Shown here piece by piece: positions 48,161 through 59,212 of a stretch of DNA of 64,000 bases; the first letter of the stretch is position 1, and every line of letters begins with the position of its first letter. The DNA comes from Flavobacterium davisii (lineage in GTDB: Bacteria; Bacteroidota; Bacteroidia; Flavobacteriales; Flavobacteriaceae), in contig NZ_CP067378.1 of assembly GCF_019565505.1 (NCBI RefSeq), positions 310,001-374,000 of the forward strand, given 5' to 3'. The notes beneath the pieces are model-generated. The model was given only the letters and a program-made list of their open reading frames with translations, had not been told where the DNA came from and ran no database searches. The translations under genes and the position numbers were made by a program.

Positions 48161-49341
48161 TTATTTAATATCATCTAACTTAGAATACGTTTCTTTCCAT
48201 TTTCCATTAGATTGAATCTTGATAACAAATGTATTTATTTTGCAACATCCAGAAGGATGACCAAATTTCAAATTTCTCCCTTTATTATTAATTTCTATAG
48301 GAAATAATCTAATATCATCAGTTAGCTGTAAATCCAATTCAAATTGTCCTTTAGAGTTTTGTTTGTAATAAGCATATTGAGGACCTCCATTACTTCCTTC
48401 ATAATTTATTATTGCAAAATCTTCTAGACCATCAAAATTAAAATCTAGTAATATAAAATCGTGATATTGTTCAATCCCTTCTGAAGTTTTTATCAATTCC
48501 TGTTTAGGATTAAAATAGGAATGAATTGAAGAGTTTAAATTGTTCTTTTTGTATATAACATCTCTGGTACAAAATCAATTTCTTGATTTTTATTTGTTTC
48601 GATATTTTTTATAGTAATATTAATTTTTGTTTTTCATTGTCTTCGTCGTTATTGATTGTAGAAACTTGGAACTTAAATTTAAATTTTTTAGATGTTGAAA
48701 AATTTTCAATTTCATTATTTCTTGATTTTGAAACAGTATCTGAAGAAAATAATTGTGGAAACTGTTTATAAAAAAAATCATATTTTCCGATTAAAGGATT
48801 ATTTGTTTTTAATTTTTTTAGAAAATTCCATTTTTTTCTGAAAGATTATATTCATAAAAATAAATTTCGGTATTTTTTTAAAAAACATTGCTTCTTCCGA
48901 TTCTCCATTTGATACATCTAAGTATATTTTAGGTATATAAACTGCAAAAATGTTATATAAATTCAATTTTTTTGTGACTATTTTTTCAATTTCTGAGCTC
49001 TTTCCAATTTCATTTGTATTAGGATCTTGAAGATAGTTCAACCAATAATTGCGTAAACTTATGTCTTTTGGTACATAACTTATGGCAAACCATTGTACCT
49101 CTTTATTTCTATAATTATAATAATAACGATACGGATGCTCAGATATATCAGAATCACCAAATGAAATCATATAACCATTAAAATATTTTTTATCAAAAAA
49201 ATCAACAGGTACTTGTTCCTTATTGGTGTTTTGATTTTGTGTATTGTCTTTATAGGTTTTCAGTTTTTTGCTATTTGTAACTTGGCCGTTACAAGCAGTA
49301 ATCAAGAAGCTGAATAAAAGAATTTTAATTATTTGTTTCAT
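48161..49341 (-). pseudogene. Immunity lipoprotein with XAC2610-like C-terminus (frame-disrupted)
   Basis: Start 49341 (MKQIIKILLFSFLITAC, lipobox Cys17, then NGQ). The first 130 residues are a paralogue of the protein at 49543-50593 (DKKYFNGYMISF.D.SDISEHP). Later frames give TNNPLIGKYDFFYKQFPQLF and finally DFILLDFNFDGLEDFAIINY...GGPQYAYYK. The last part, with a calcium-binding-like DFNFDGLEDF, resembles XAC2610-type immunity proteins that inhibit lysozyme toxins. Three or more missing bases split the gene. The unit is about 390 residues. Confidence 0.6.
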
Positions 49342-49472
49342 CACTCTATATTTTATCTCCATTGCTATCAAATTTTGTTTTCATATAATTCAGGTTCAAC
49401 CTTTTTCTCAAAAAAAAAGATACTATATCTATTTTTGTAAGCCCACTCCATTATATGTTGTATTTCATAGCA

Positions 49473-49540
49473 ACTTCAAAATAAGATCAAATTTTTTTCA
49501 AAAAATCTCCTTCGTGTTTTTAGTGTCGTCTTGGCTTTCG
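49473..49540 (-). pseudogene. Scar of an effector junction segment
   Basis: The minus strand reads KHEGDFLKK then SYFEVAMKY, matching the effector boundary segment KHEGEFLKK...YFEIGKKCEC found in effector 2 and in the scar at 45514-45940. Nothing else of an effector remains. It sits between two immunity lipoprotein genes. Confidence 0.55.
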
Positions 49541-49542
49541 GG

Positions 49543-50593
49543 TTAATCTCTATCATCTAAATTGATAATTCCTGCTGATTCTATTTTGGTGTTTATAGGC
49601 ATTTTTAAAAGTTTATTATTTTTATCTAATATATAAATAGCACTTAATTCATTGTTTTTAGCAGTCCTTAAACAAAACGCTTTTTTATTATTATCTTTTT
49701 AATTATGATATTTGTATCAATAATTAATTTTTTGTTGATTTTAAGTGTATCGCATAAGATTTCATCTTTCTTTGACAAAATATATACGTCTTTAATTTCA
49801 TTTGTTTTAATATCGATAATGTTTATTGTTTCCAATTGATATTTGTAATCAATATTTACATAAGTTTTTCCTTGCGAATAAGTTGCTCCATTCAAATTGA
49901 ATAAATTGTCTAAATTTTTAGAATGATATAAATCTTCTTTAATTTTTATTCTGTCTGTCTTAAATGTTGTTCCTAAAGAATTTGTTTTATTATTATTTTC
50001 AAAAGAAAATAAATCTGGAAATAAATTTGAAAAATAATTATTGTCGTGATAAGCAGGAAGGGTTTGAGACTTTACATCTCTTAGTTTTTTCCAAACTTTA
50101 TTATTTTGATCAAAAATATAAATTTCTGCAATTGTATTACTTTTAAGATATACAGCTTCTAATGAACAAGGATTACCTGTCAAATATTCTTTTTTACTGT
50201 GTATGAAAAAATATTATACGATTTAAGATTGTTATCCAAAAGATTGCTAATATTTTTATTTTCTGTTTCTGCATCGTCATATTCGTATTTGTATTTTTTA
50301 AAATACCCCTCTGTCCAAAAAAAACTCAATGAATCTGTTCTTGGCACAAAATGCAGTGTAAACAATCCTTCTTTATTGCAATCAAGATAACTCATTATAG
50401 GATGTTCTGATAAAGATGATCCATCAATGTTTAAAGTATATCCTTTTAGATACTTTTTGTCTAAAAAATTAATATTTTGTTCTAAATTATCACCTTTATT
50501 AGTTACTTGTCTGATTTCAACTTTCTTATTATTTTGTCCATTACAAGAAATAATCAAAAAACTAATTATTACAAGTTTTATTATTTGCTTCAT
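49543..50593 (-). pseudogene. Immunity lipoprotein next to effector 2 (frame-disrupted)
   Basis: Start 50593 with signal LVIISFLIISC (Cys17, then NGQ). 137 residues run in the first frame to TVKKNI. One missing A gives TVKKEYLTGNPCSLEAVYLK and joins the next frame; a second missing A near 49690 adds DNNKKAFCLRTAKNNELSAI to the stop at 49543-49545. About 350 residues, beta-rich, without a named domain. It lies directly after effector 2, so it is the likeliest cognate immunity protein. Confidence 0.65.
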
Positions 50594-50682
50594 ACTTTTA
50601 AATTTTATTTGTCATACAGAATCACTTATCATCATTGATATTTGTTTATAAAAAACTCGTTGATAGTTGCGATTTCATAATA

Positions 50683-53600
50683 CTAAATTTTATTACCATT
50701 TTCATCAAATTTTGTTTTCATATAATCTTCAGCTTTTACTCTATAACTTCCCAAATTAAAAAAATTATTTGAGCCTTCACCTTTTGTAGCTGCTTCTATA
50801 TGGCAATGCCAATACTCTTTCTCAATACCATGTCCTTTAACCCCATTTGGCAACCCGCTATAAGAAGCATTGCCTGTACTTCCAGATTTCGCTACTCTTT
50901 GCCCATGCTTTACTTTATCTCCTTCTTGTACATAAATCTCATCTAAATGACAATATAAAATAAAAATTTCGTTGCCATCCTTATCTTTAGATTTTATCAT
51001 CAGAGTATTTCCTAAACTATGCTCTTTGTATTCATTTGTTTTAAATGTATCAACAATTTTTCCCACAGTGCCACACATTAAAGAATGTACATCTTTATAT
51101 ATAGGACCTGACAAAATATCTATCCCTTTATGACCACGAGTTGAATTATAGCCATAACGGTTGTTATTTTTACCTCCATTATCACTACTTATTTCTGGAT
51201 TATCCCAAACATCTGCATAGTTAAAACATTGTGAAAAATCATCAGGACAAGTATCATTATTACAACCACAACTATATCCAAATTCTTTTAGAAAACCTTT
51301 TTTAATATGTAAATCTGATTTTTCTTCCAACTCTTCTTTAAGAAACTTTTCATAATTCGCTTTACAATCTTCTTTTGTTTTTGTAGGCTGACCATAAGGA
51401 GAATCGGGAAGACTTGCCCAACAAAGAGCTGACAACAAAACTGCTTTTTCATAATTATTATCTAAAATCATTTTAATAATGTCCCCATTTTGTCCTTTAA
51501 AGCGTTTTCTTCTTTCTTTTGCTATGTTCTCCTTTTCGTAATCTCTAATTTTTTTTTCTTTATCTTTCCAATATGTTGGATTATAAAAATTATTAGGCCT
51601 CTCATCTTGGTAACTATGTTTTAAAATTACTACACATAATTTGTCTTGAGATTCTTGATTGAAATTTGGAATATTATATTTGGTTCTATAAGTGGCTAGA
51701 CCATCATAAGTGTCAGCCACTATTTGATAAGCTCCAGCAGCAGAGGAAGAATATTTTCCAGAAGTTATTACCTCATGTGGATGGTCATTCATATCAGAAA
51801 ACTGTTTACCACTGTATTGTCTTGTATAGCCTTTTTCTCCATCTGTTCCTTCACCAACTCTTAACATCCTCATAAATGCTCTTATTCTAGCTTCGCACTC
51901 ACATTTTTTCCCTATCTCAAAATACTCCCCATCTTTTTTTCAAAAATTCACCTTCGTGTTTTTTAACGTTACCTTGGCATTCTGCCTGTAGCCATAGGTA
52001 TTCGGTCGGTACTTTGTAGGTGTCGAAAGTGATTTTTTCGCCTTTGTCATACGAGGTATTTGCCAATGATTTTACAATATCCTCAGCTTTAGAAAATTTT
52101 TTATTTTTAGCTAATTCGTCTTTTATTTTTTTAATAATTACGCCAGCAACCGTTTTTTTCTTAGCATCGGTACTAGTGTCATTTTTACCTCCAAAAGTAT
52201 ATGTATACTGTCCGTCTTTTATTCCAGCCAGTTTTTCTTTCCACTTTTTTAAATCTTCATCAGATTTTGGGCGTAGCTTAATTTTTATTTTAGCTTCTCC
52301 TTTTTCTACTGTAGCTTTTAATGTGGTTAGTTCTGCACCCTCTTTTTTCGCTTCTTGAACGGGTAAATCGGCAGTTTTAGCTATTAAAATTTCTTCTTTT
52401 TCTTTTATTTTAATGTTTACTTCTTTCCCATCTAGCAATACGGTTTTTGCTACTACATATATTTCATCTTCTAGTGGAGCATTCTTGATTTTAACAAAAT
52501 TAGCCCCTAGCTTATAGAGGTCAAAAGAGATTACTTCATTTTTAGCATAAGTAGTTTTAGTTAAAGCAGCTTTTATATCTTCTAGTTTCGAATATTTTTT
52601 ATCTTTCTTTAGGTCTGCATCTACTTTTTTCTTTATGATAGTGGCAATTTTGTCTTTATCTATATTTTTATTATCACTTTTAAATATATATTGATGATTT
52701 CCAGTTTTTTCAATTGTTTCCTTTGTAAATTCTTCCTTGGCAAAGTAAGCATCAATAATAGCTTCTACCGAAGCCTTCTCACTCTTCGTTTTCCCCACAA
52801 TAGCGGGGCTTTTTCCCTCCGGGATTTCAATGGTGTGGGGTTTGTCTCTTAGGGCGGTTCCTTGGGTTTCTACCCAATCCCATATTTCGCCTAAGGTTTC
52901 GGAAATAGGGTTTAATAAGCCACTTTCCTCTTTCTTGCTTTTTGGTTTTTCTTCAGCTGGAGAACCTTTGGCTTTTTTTATTCCCGTAGGCTGAGAAGGT
53001 GGGGTATTTTCTGTAGGTAATGGATTTTGTATATCTACGTTTGTTGTTGTGTGCTTTTTATTTTTGTAATATTCTACTGTTACATAAAATTCTAGTTCTC
53101 GTATATCTGTTTCACCTTGCATGGCTTTCTTCATCAAGGCTTTGGTTAGCATAAAGTCTACTACAACATTACCATATAAATCTACTTTTGCCTTCTTTGT
53201 ATCGATGAGTTTGTTAGAGGCATTGTGTCCGCTGCCTTTTGCGTCGTCTTCCCATAAGGTAAATAAGATTTCTTTGTTAAACATATTTACACAATGCGCT
53301 TTGGCTCGTAGTTTTTCTGTAAAACTAAAAACACTTCCTTTACTATCGTCTACATAGGTTAGGTCTACTTTGCATATTTTGGGGATTCTGCTGGCTTTGG
53401 GGGTTATGATTAATCCGCCTCCTTCGGGTTGGTATAAATAGGCTTCTAATCGATAGGTTTCTCCTGCCGAAGATTCGCCAAAGGTAAAACTGCTGTCTCC
53501 TTTTTTCTTAACATGGGTGGTGGTAAATCTTCCATCGCTTCTTTTTTTGAATAGTTCCCAAGTAACGTTGGCTTTTTCTCTTTCGGATAAGGGGGTATTG

Positions 53601-53686
53601 GGGTACCATTCGGATATGTGGTAGGTCATTTTTTCGCCTACTGTGGGCGAGGTTACGCCTGATATTACAGATATCCCTTTTTTCAT
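50683..53686 (-). pseudogene. Effector 2: shared module, lysozyme-like and M23 peptidase (frame-disrupted)
   Basis: About 1000 residues. 1-240: shared N-terminal beta-rich module (GISVISGVTSPTVGEKMTYH...). 240-300: Pro/Lys linker with a WDWVETQGTALRDK segment. 300-590: two helical-beta repeats (YIFKSDNKNIDKDKIATI; YTFGGKNDTSTDAKKKTVAG). Then a lambda-endolysin-like lysozyme domain (RMLRVGEGTDGEKGYTRQYS, SSAAGAYQI) and a C-terminal M23 zinc peptidase with HKGID, YCHLDEI and HCHIE ligands. The frame breaks at 51930-51936, a run of seven A where six are expected. It should cleave both glycan and peptide in cell wall. Confidence 0.8.
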
Positions 53687-53700
53687 TATAAATCTGTTTT
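52787..53700 (-). repeat. Shared effector module, repeat copy 1
   Basis: About 910 bases here are nearly identical to 57480-58395, differing at a handful of sites. The repeat covers the effector N-terminal module, its Pro-rich linker and a few bases before the ATG. The boundary on the C-terminal side falls at the VGKTK segment, where the two effectors diverge completely. Such a repeat would allow recombination to exchange the C-terminal toxin domains. Confidence 0.8.
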
Positions 53701-54032
53701 TTAGTTAGTTTTTAATGTTTAAAAATATTTTGTTAAACATTTGGTTGTTTTGTCAAATTTAAATATTCTTATCAATTTTTGTACTTTTTATTTACTATTA
53801 TTTTGATATTTGTGTTATTGTGTAGAAAATCAATCTCATTTTAATTGATAAGGAATTGAAGAAAATAAAATAGTGGAGGCTTTTTTTATTTATAAAAAAG
53901 ACAGATTTATACGGAATGATATTATCATATTATGTCTTTTCTATTTCCCTTCTTTTATATCAGATATGCCTCCTTTATTTTTTAGTTTGTCAAGGAACGT
54001 ACAACAAAAAACGGCATTACGGCCGTTTTTAT
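53687..54032. other. Intergenic region upstream of effector 2
   Basis: 346 bases, very AT-rich, with no supported gene. A minus-strand -7 box TAAATTTG reads from 53761 to 53754, 75 bases before the effector 2 start, but lacks a clear TTG partner. The terminator of the upstream SH3 gene is at 54006-54030. Confidence 0.4.
54006..54030 (-). terminator. Stem-loop terminator after SH3 lipoprotein gene
   Basis: AAAAACGGC (54006-54014) pairs with GCCGTTTTT (54022-54030) around a seven-base loop, three bases after the stop on the minus strand. It separates the immunity unit of effector 1 from effector 2. Confidence 0.6.
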
Positions 54033-54884
54033 TTATTTTGATACAATTCTTGATTTGTGTACATAGCCTTTTTTACCATCTTTTGTCTCGATATAATACC
54101 ATCCTTTTTTGCTTTCCTCAACATCTTCTTCAATACATTTAAGAACTATTATATGTTCATTGGTATTTATTTTTGTCATAATATCTGAATTTGAACTTGG
54201 CTTACTTCTTAGATTTGAATAACCATCTTTGTCAAAAATCATATTTGAATTAAATTTTTTATTTAAAAGAATAATTATTTCATCTATTTTTGACTTTTCC
54301 TTTATGTAAAAGTTTTCGTTTTCTTTTACATCTCTTTCAATTAGAAGTTTTTGTTCAGATTTTCTTTCGTTTGCCATTTCTATATTTGTCAAATTGACTA
54401 TATAATTATTTGCAATAATAATTTTCACAGCATTAAAGTCTTCATTTTTTATTGCTTCTTGCATAATTGAATCAAGATAGTTTTCTAATTTGAATTTTTT
54501 GATAAAATAGTCTAGCCATTGACTATTTACATAGTATTGTGAATCAAAATAAGTGGAATTGTTAATTAAAATTTTTAAATTCTCTGGATCGAAATCTTCA
54601 ATTGGAATACTGTTTTCAAATTCAGATAATTTTTTTTTAAATTCTTTTTGTTCTTCATTGCTTGGATTAACTAAATCGCTTGGAGTAAAATTTATTTGAG
54701 ATCCTTCATTGAATAAATTGCCAAATTCTATTGAATTTTCTTGATTTTCTAAACTGTTACTTTCTTGATTATTAAGTTTAGATGTGTCTTCCTTATTTGA
54801 ATCGTTAAAATTATTTGTTATATAATTATCTTTTTTGCAAGAAAAACACACAACTATTAATGCTAGATAAATGAATTTTTTCAT
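54033..54884 (-). CDS. SH3-domain lipoprotein, immunity candidate
   Basis: 283 residues. Lipoprotein signal ALIVVCFSC with Cys16, then KKDNYITNNF. The middle is helical (LENYLDSIMQEAIKNEDFNA). The last 65 residues form an SH3b domain (GYSNLRSKPSSNSDIMTKIN, GWYYIETKDGKKGYVHKSRI), a module that binds cell wall or peptides. It may shield wall or block the effector 1 enzymes in the periplasm. Its last 25 codons are duplicated as a scar at 45514-45600. Intact. Confidence 0.7.
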   Translation of the reverse strand: MKKFIYLALIVVCFSCKKDNYITNNFNDSNKEDTSKLNNQESNSLENQENSIEFGNLFNEGSQINFTPSDLVNPSNEEQKEFKKKLSEFENSIPIEDFDPENLKILINNSTYFDSQYYVNSQWLDYFIKKFKLENYLDSIMQEAIKNEDFNAVKIIIANNYIVNLTNIEMANERKSEQKLLIERDVKENENFYIKEKSKIDEIIILLNKKFNSNMIFDKDGYSNLRSKPSSNSDIMTKINTNEHIIVLKCIEEDVEESKKGWYYIETKDGKKGYVHKSRIVSK

Positions 54885-54912
54885 TGGTTTTTACTTTGTC
54901 AAGAATGTTGAG

Positions 54913-54935
54913 AAAAACGGTTTTAAGCCGTTTTC
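54913..54935 (-). terminator. Stem-loop terminator after immunity lipoprotein 1
   Basis: AAAACGG (54914-54920) pairs with CCGTTTT (54928-54934) with flanking A and T runs, just after the minus-strand stop at 54942. Confidence 0.55.
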
Positions 54936-54941
54936 TATTAT

Positions 54942-55980
54942 TTAAATTTTAGATAAACTTCCATCAGAGTTTAATTTATAACTTTCTATTTTTTTATAAA
55001 TCTTGGAAAATCTCATTTCGAAAATATCTATACTTAGATTTTTATTTAAAGTAAATGTTTTAGCAGTATAAGTCAGATCTTCGGGTGCATCACCATCTAA
55101 TTGAATTCCTATCAGTTGTTTAGAAATCAGTATATTGTTTTTTACATTTATCATTAAATGATTTAAAAAATATTCTTCTATATCATCACGAATTTGAATT
55201 ATGTATGTCTCGAAAGATAACCCACCATTATCAATATGATAAATTGCATAAGGTTTGTTCTTGTTGATTTTTTTATTAATTAAACTAGTGACTAAGTTCA
55301 ATTCATTACCTTGAATTTGAGGATATCTTTTATCACATTCAGCATTATTTTTTAAGTAACAGTCATTTGTGTATTTTTGATAATCAAATGGGAGAGATAC
55401 TAGATTATTTGAATTGTTGTTATTGCTTGATTTTTTTCTGAAAGTTATTAAGTAATCAGAGTATTGTAAAATTAGATAGCCATTAGTAAAAACGGCAATA
55501 CCACCCTCCATAAAAAAATCCTTAAAGGGATACTTTTGAGAATCTTCATAACTCACTTCAATATAATCAACTTCATTTTGTATGTTGATTTTGTAATTTT
55601 TGGACAGATAGTCAGAATAATATTTGTATATATAATTTTGACCAAATAAATTTTTCGAATTTGATTTATTGACAGTAAATTGGGCTTTAATATTATTTAT
55701 AATGATGTTATTGTCAGTAATATTAATTTTTATCGATTTCAATCTTGATACAATTGAATCTACAGTTTTGTTATTAGATATTTGTTTTACTTCAATTAAT
55801 TCAAAGTTTTCTTTTTTTTCTATTAAATCATCAGAAGTACTATCTTTTTTATCTTCATTAATTGGTAAAGTATTTGTTATTTCTGTATTTGAAATAACAT
55901 TCTCTTTTCTAAACCATTTTTAGAATCAGTCTTACATCCTGAAACTAGGAATAATAAGTTGGTTAAATAAATAAAATCAT
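54942..55980 (-). pseudogene. Immunity lipoprotein next to effector 1 (frame-disrupted)
   Basis: The main 266-residue frame starts inside the gene. Upstream, other frames give a lipoprotein signal (FIYLTNLLFLVSGC then KTDSKNGLEK) and the segment NTLPINEDKKDSTSDDLIEK. Two missing bases, near 55915 and 55975, restore a protein of about 345 residues from ATG 55980. DFFMEGGIAVFTNGYLILQY and GIQLDGDAPEDLTYTAK are beta-rich. No named domain. It begins 11 bases after effector 1, so it is the likeliest cognate immunity protein. Confidence 0.65.
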
Positions 55981-55990
55981 TTTTATAAGT

Positions 55991-58379
55991 TTAATGTGTT
56001 GAATCATATATATTATTTTTAAACATTTTAATTTCTGCATTTCTTCTTTTTACTAAACCAGAAGTTCCTCCATTTGTGACATCTTTCATTTCATTAGCTC
56101 CTGCTTCATATTCTTTATTATTTATATTTTTTTTAATTTTTGTCTCACCATCATTTTTGCCACCTGTATTTAAAAAATTTTCCCCAGTGTTAAATACTAA
56201 ACTTACTAAAGCATCATATTCATATTGATATAGAGGAGCAGTGATGTCTCTTTTTACGGAATTTTCGAATTTTTTTAATCTAAGCTCAAATAATTCATTT
56301 GCTCTTTCTTTGGTTATTCCATTTTTAAATTCATCAGGAATTGTAATATCCTCACATTTTTTTCTTTTTATTAAATGACCATACCCAATAGTACAATATC
56401 CTTCAGAATCATTATAAGCCTTAGGCTCAAATTTTTCCCAATCTTTTATGAATTGTTTGCCTTTATCCGATAGTTTTAGGGTTTTAGGATCAACTCTTTC
56501 ATTCGAGTCTTTTTTTTCAGCTTCTGGTTTACCTTGAGGTGTAAAACTTCTAAAACAATTACACAAATCATTTAATCCCATTTCTCTTGCTAATTGAACT
56601 ATGCTCTTACCATTTAAGGACTGACTATTTTTACAAAAATATTTATCTTCTAAGTAAATTGCATCAAATCGTCTAACATCAAAATGAATCCAACTAAAAG
56701 TATGATCAAATCTAACACTCCCATTTTTTTTATATAACAAATCAATTTGTTCAATTGAAAATTTATTTGGATTTGTCCAATTTTCTTGTCCTCCTAAATA
56801 TTTTATATAAAATTCATCCCTAATTTTTCGCAATGTTTCCAAATTCTTTTTTTGTTCACCTCTGATATTCCAATCCCCTTTACTAAACTGAATATCAATT
56901 GCTTTTCCTTGATGATTTGTTGTTGTGTAATTTTTAAATCTACATCTGTATCCAGATGAAATTAAATCTAGAGAATAAATAGTTTGCTGGCTGAAATAAA
57001 ATTTTAAAGTTTTTAAACCAAACAATAAGCTTCTATGTATGCCCGGATATTCATAATTATGATTTGCTTCATTATGAGGTTTTTTTTATATGTGCCTTTT
57101 CCAGTATGATCACCAAAACCATCACAAATATTTTTTTCTTTAATTACTCTTAATTTAGAACTAGCTTGTCTACCTTTGGTTGAACAACTACATTTTAATT
57201 GGTTCCAAAAAGGCACACCTATATCAAACTTAGTAGAAAAATCATCAATCGCTCTCAAAACATTCCCACAAACCTTACCCGTTTCAGGAACTTTCATATA
57301 ATCCCGTTGAAACTGTTTAATCATTTTTTCGGTGCGGTCTGTAAATTCATCAGTCGGGACATTTCCGCCAAAACCCGCTAAACGAATATTAATTTCTCGT
57401 ATGAGTTCACTCTTGTCTCCTTTTTTAATGCAATATCTTTCACCACAGCTTGTACCTGTAGTGGAAGTCTTCTCCACTTTCGTTTTCCCCACAATAGCGG
57501 GGCTTTTTCCCTCCGGGATTTCAATGGTGTGGGGTTTGTCTCTTAGGGCGGTTCCTTGGGTTTCTACCCAATCCCATATTTCGCCTAAGGCTTCGGAAAT
57601 AGGGTTTAATAAGCCACTTTCCTCTTTCTTGCTTTTTGGTTTTTCTTCAGCTGGAGAACCTTTGGCTTTTTTTATTCCCGTAGACTGAGAAGGAGGGGTA
57701 TTTTCTGTAGGTAATGGATTTTGTATATCTACGTTTGCTGTTGTGTGCTTTTTATTTCTGTAATATTCTACTGTTACATAAAATTCTAGTTCTCGTATAT
57801 CTGCTTCTCCTTGCATGGCTTTCTTCATCAAGGCTTTGGTTAGCATAAAGTCTACTACAACATTACCATATAAATCTACTTTTGCCTTCTTTGTATCAAT
57901 GAGTTTGTTAGAGGTATTGTGTCCGCTGCCTTTTGCGTCGTCTTCCCATAAGGTAAATAAGATTTCTTTGTTAAACATATTTACACAATGCGCTTTGGCT
58001 CGTAGTTTTTCTGTAAAACTAAAAACACTTCCTTTACTATCGTCTACATAGGTTAGGTCTACTTTACATATTTTGGGGATTCTGCTGGCTTTGGGGGTTA
58101 TGATTAATCCGCCTCCTTCGGGTTGGTATAAATAGGCTTCTAATCGGTAGGTTTCCCCTGCCGAAGATTCGCCAAAGGTAAAACGGCTGTCTCCTTTTTT
58201 CTTAACATGGGTGGTGGTAAATCTTCCATCGCTTCTTTTTTGAATAGTTCCCAAGTAACGTTGGCTTTTTCTCTTTCGGATAAGGGGGTATTGGGGTACC
58301 ATTCGGATATGTGGTAGGTCATTTTTTCGCCTACTGTGGGCGAGGTTACGCCTGATATTACGGATATCCCTTTTTTCAT
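55991..58379 (-). pseudogene. Effector 1: shared module, PG-binding, M15-like and GH24 (frame-disrupted)
   Basis: About 800 residues over three frames. 1-240: the same N-terminal module as effector 2. After the linker, a peptidoglycan-binding domain (KGDKSELIREINIRLAGFGG, DRTEKMIKQFQRDY). Then an M15-like peptidase region (GFGDHTGKGTY, NHQGKAIDIQF, HTFSWIHFDVRRFD) and a C-terminal GH24 phage-type lysozyme (IKDWEKFEPKAYND with the catalytic Glu, GYCTIGYGH). Breaks: one A short at 58237-58242 (copy 1 has seven T, this copy six) and one base near 57065. It should degrade cell wall. Confidence 0.8.
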
Positions 58380-58395
58380 TATAAATTTGTTTTTT
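57480..58395 (-). repeat. Shared effector module, repeat copy 2
   Basis: The partner of the repeat at 52787-53700, nearly identical over about 910 bases. Visible differences include GCTTCT for GTTTCA near 57806, GGTATT for GGCATT near 57916, and the one-base shorter T run at 58237-58242. Similarity at this level between two paralogous genes suggests recent duplication or gene conversion. Confidence 0.8.
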
Positions 58396-58397
58396 TA

Positions 58398-59187
58398 TTA
58401 CCAAATTTCATTATTATCACTGTTAATTTCTTCTTGAAATTCTTCAAAATTCAGAATGGGGTTGTATAGATGTTGTTCGTGTGGATTGGCTTTTTTAACT
58501 TGGTTTTTACTGGTTTGACTTTCTTGTCCGTGTTTTAAAATGGTAATTTTACCGCCTGTACTGCACATTAACTCGGATATTTCGGTGACGCATTTTTTGT
58601 CTAAAATTTTTACTTTATCATAGGTTTTAGTCCATTTCCCTGCGGCTGCAAAGGAGCAGGGTAAATACCCTCCGGAGCTGGGTTTTAGTTTGCATTGTCC
58701 AAAGGGTTGTGCTGTTGGATTTAGTTGTATATCTTCTTCTGTTACGGCCAAGTAATCAGACTTGCCTTGGGAATCATTCCAATAATGTTTGGTATGACTG
58801 GTTACTTTAAAGGATGGAAATTGAAACCCTTGGTTGCACTGACATTGTCCTTTTGTACGACAAAGTGCTTGCCTTCGTGTGGAGTGGAGCTGGAGGAGTC
58901 AGAACTTGGACTTGTTTCTTTTTTGCTGCTTCTTTGGAACTCTGGGATACTGCTACTTCTGTTTTTGTATCGTTGTTCTGTGGGGCATTGTTTTCTTGCT
59001 TTTCTTTTATATAAGGGGCTTCTTCTGCTATTAGAAGCTCTTTTCCTACTACGACTTCTGAATCTAATAAGTCTTCTAAAGGACAATATATGTTGTGAAA
59101 TGCGCGAAGGCTGGCTCCGTCTTTTATGGCAAATTTCTCCGCTAGGCTATTGAGTGTGTCGCCTTTTTGTACTCTATATTTTTTCAT
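58398..59187 (-). pseudogene. LysM-DUF4280 PAAR-like spike-tip protein (frame-disrupted)
   Basis: Start 59187 gives a LysM domain (MKKYRVQKGDTLNSLAEKFA). After a linker rich in Lys, Gln and Ser, the next frame has GKHFVVQKDNVSATKG, and the last frame VTSHTKHYWNDSQGKSDYL then QPFGQCKLKPSSGG and LMCSTGGKITILKHGQ. These are the DUF4280 signatures, a PAAR-like cap of Bacteroidetes injection systems. Two or three missing bases separate the frames. It is 18 bases before effector 1 and so likely co-transcribed with it and carrying it. Confidence 0.75.
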
Positions 59188-59212
59188 ATATAGACTGGTT
59201 TAGTTTGTTTAG

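Noticed and set aside
53873..54142. Plus-strand hydrophobic frame near the SH3 gene
   Set aside because: It is the opposite strand of the end of the SH3 lipoprotein gene and AT-rich spacer, with no sensible neighbours or family character.
58725..59153. Plus-strand leucine-rich frame opposite the LysM-DUF4280 gene
   Set aside because: Its hydrophobic look comes from reading the complement of a Lys/Glu/Ser-rich linker; the minus strand shows recognisable LysM and DUF4280 sequence.
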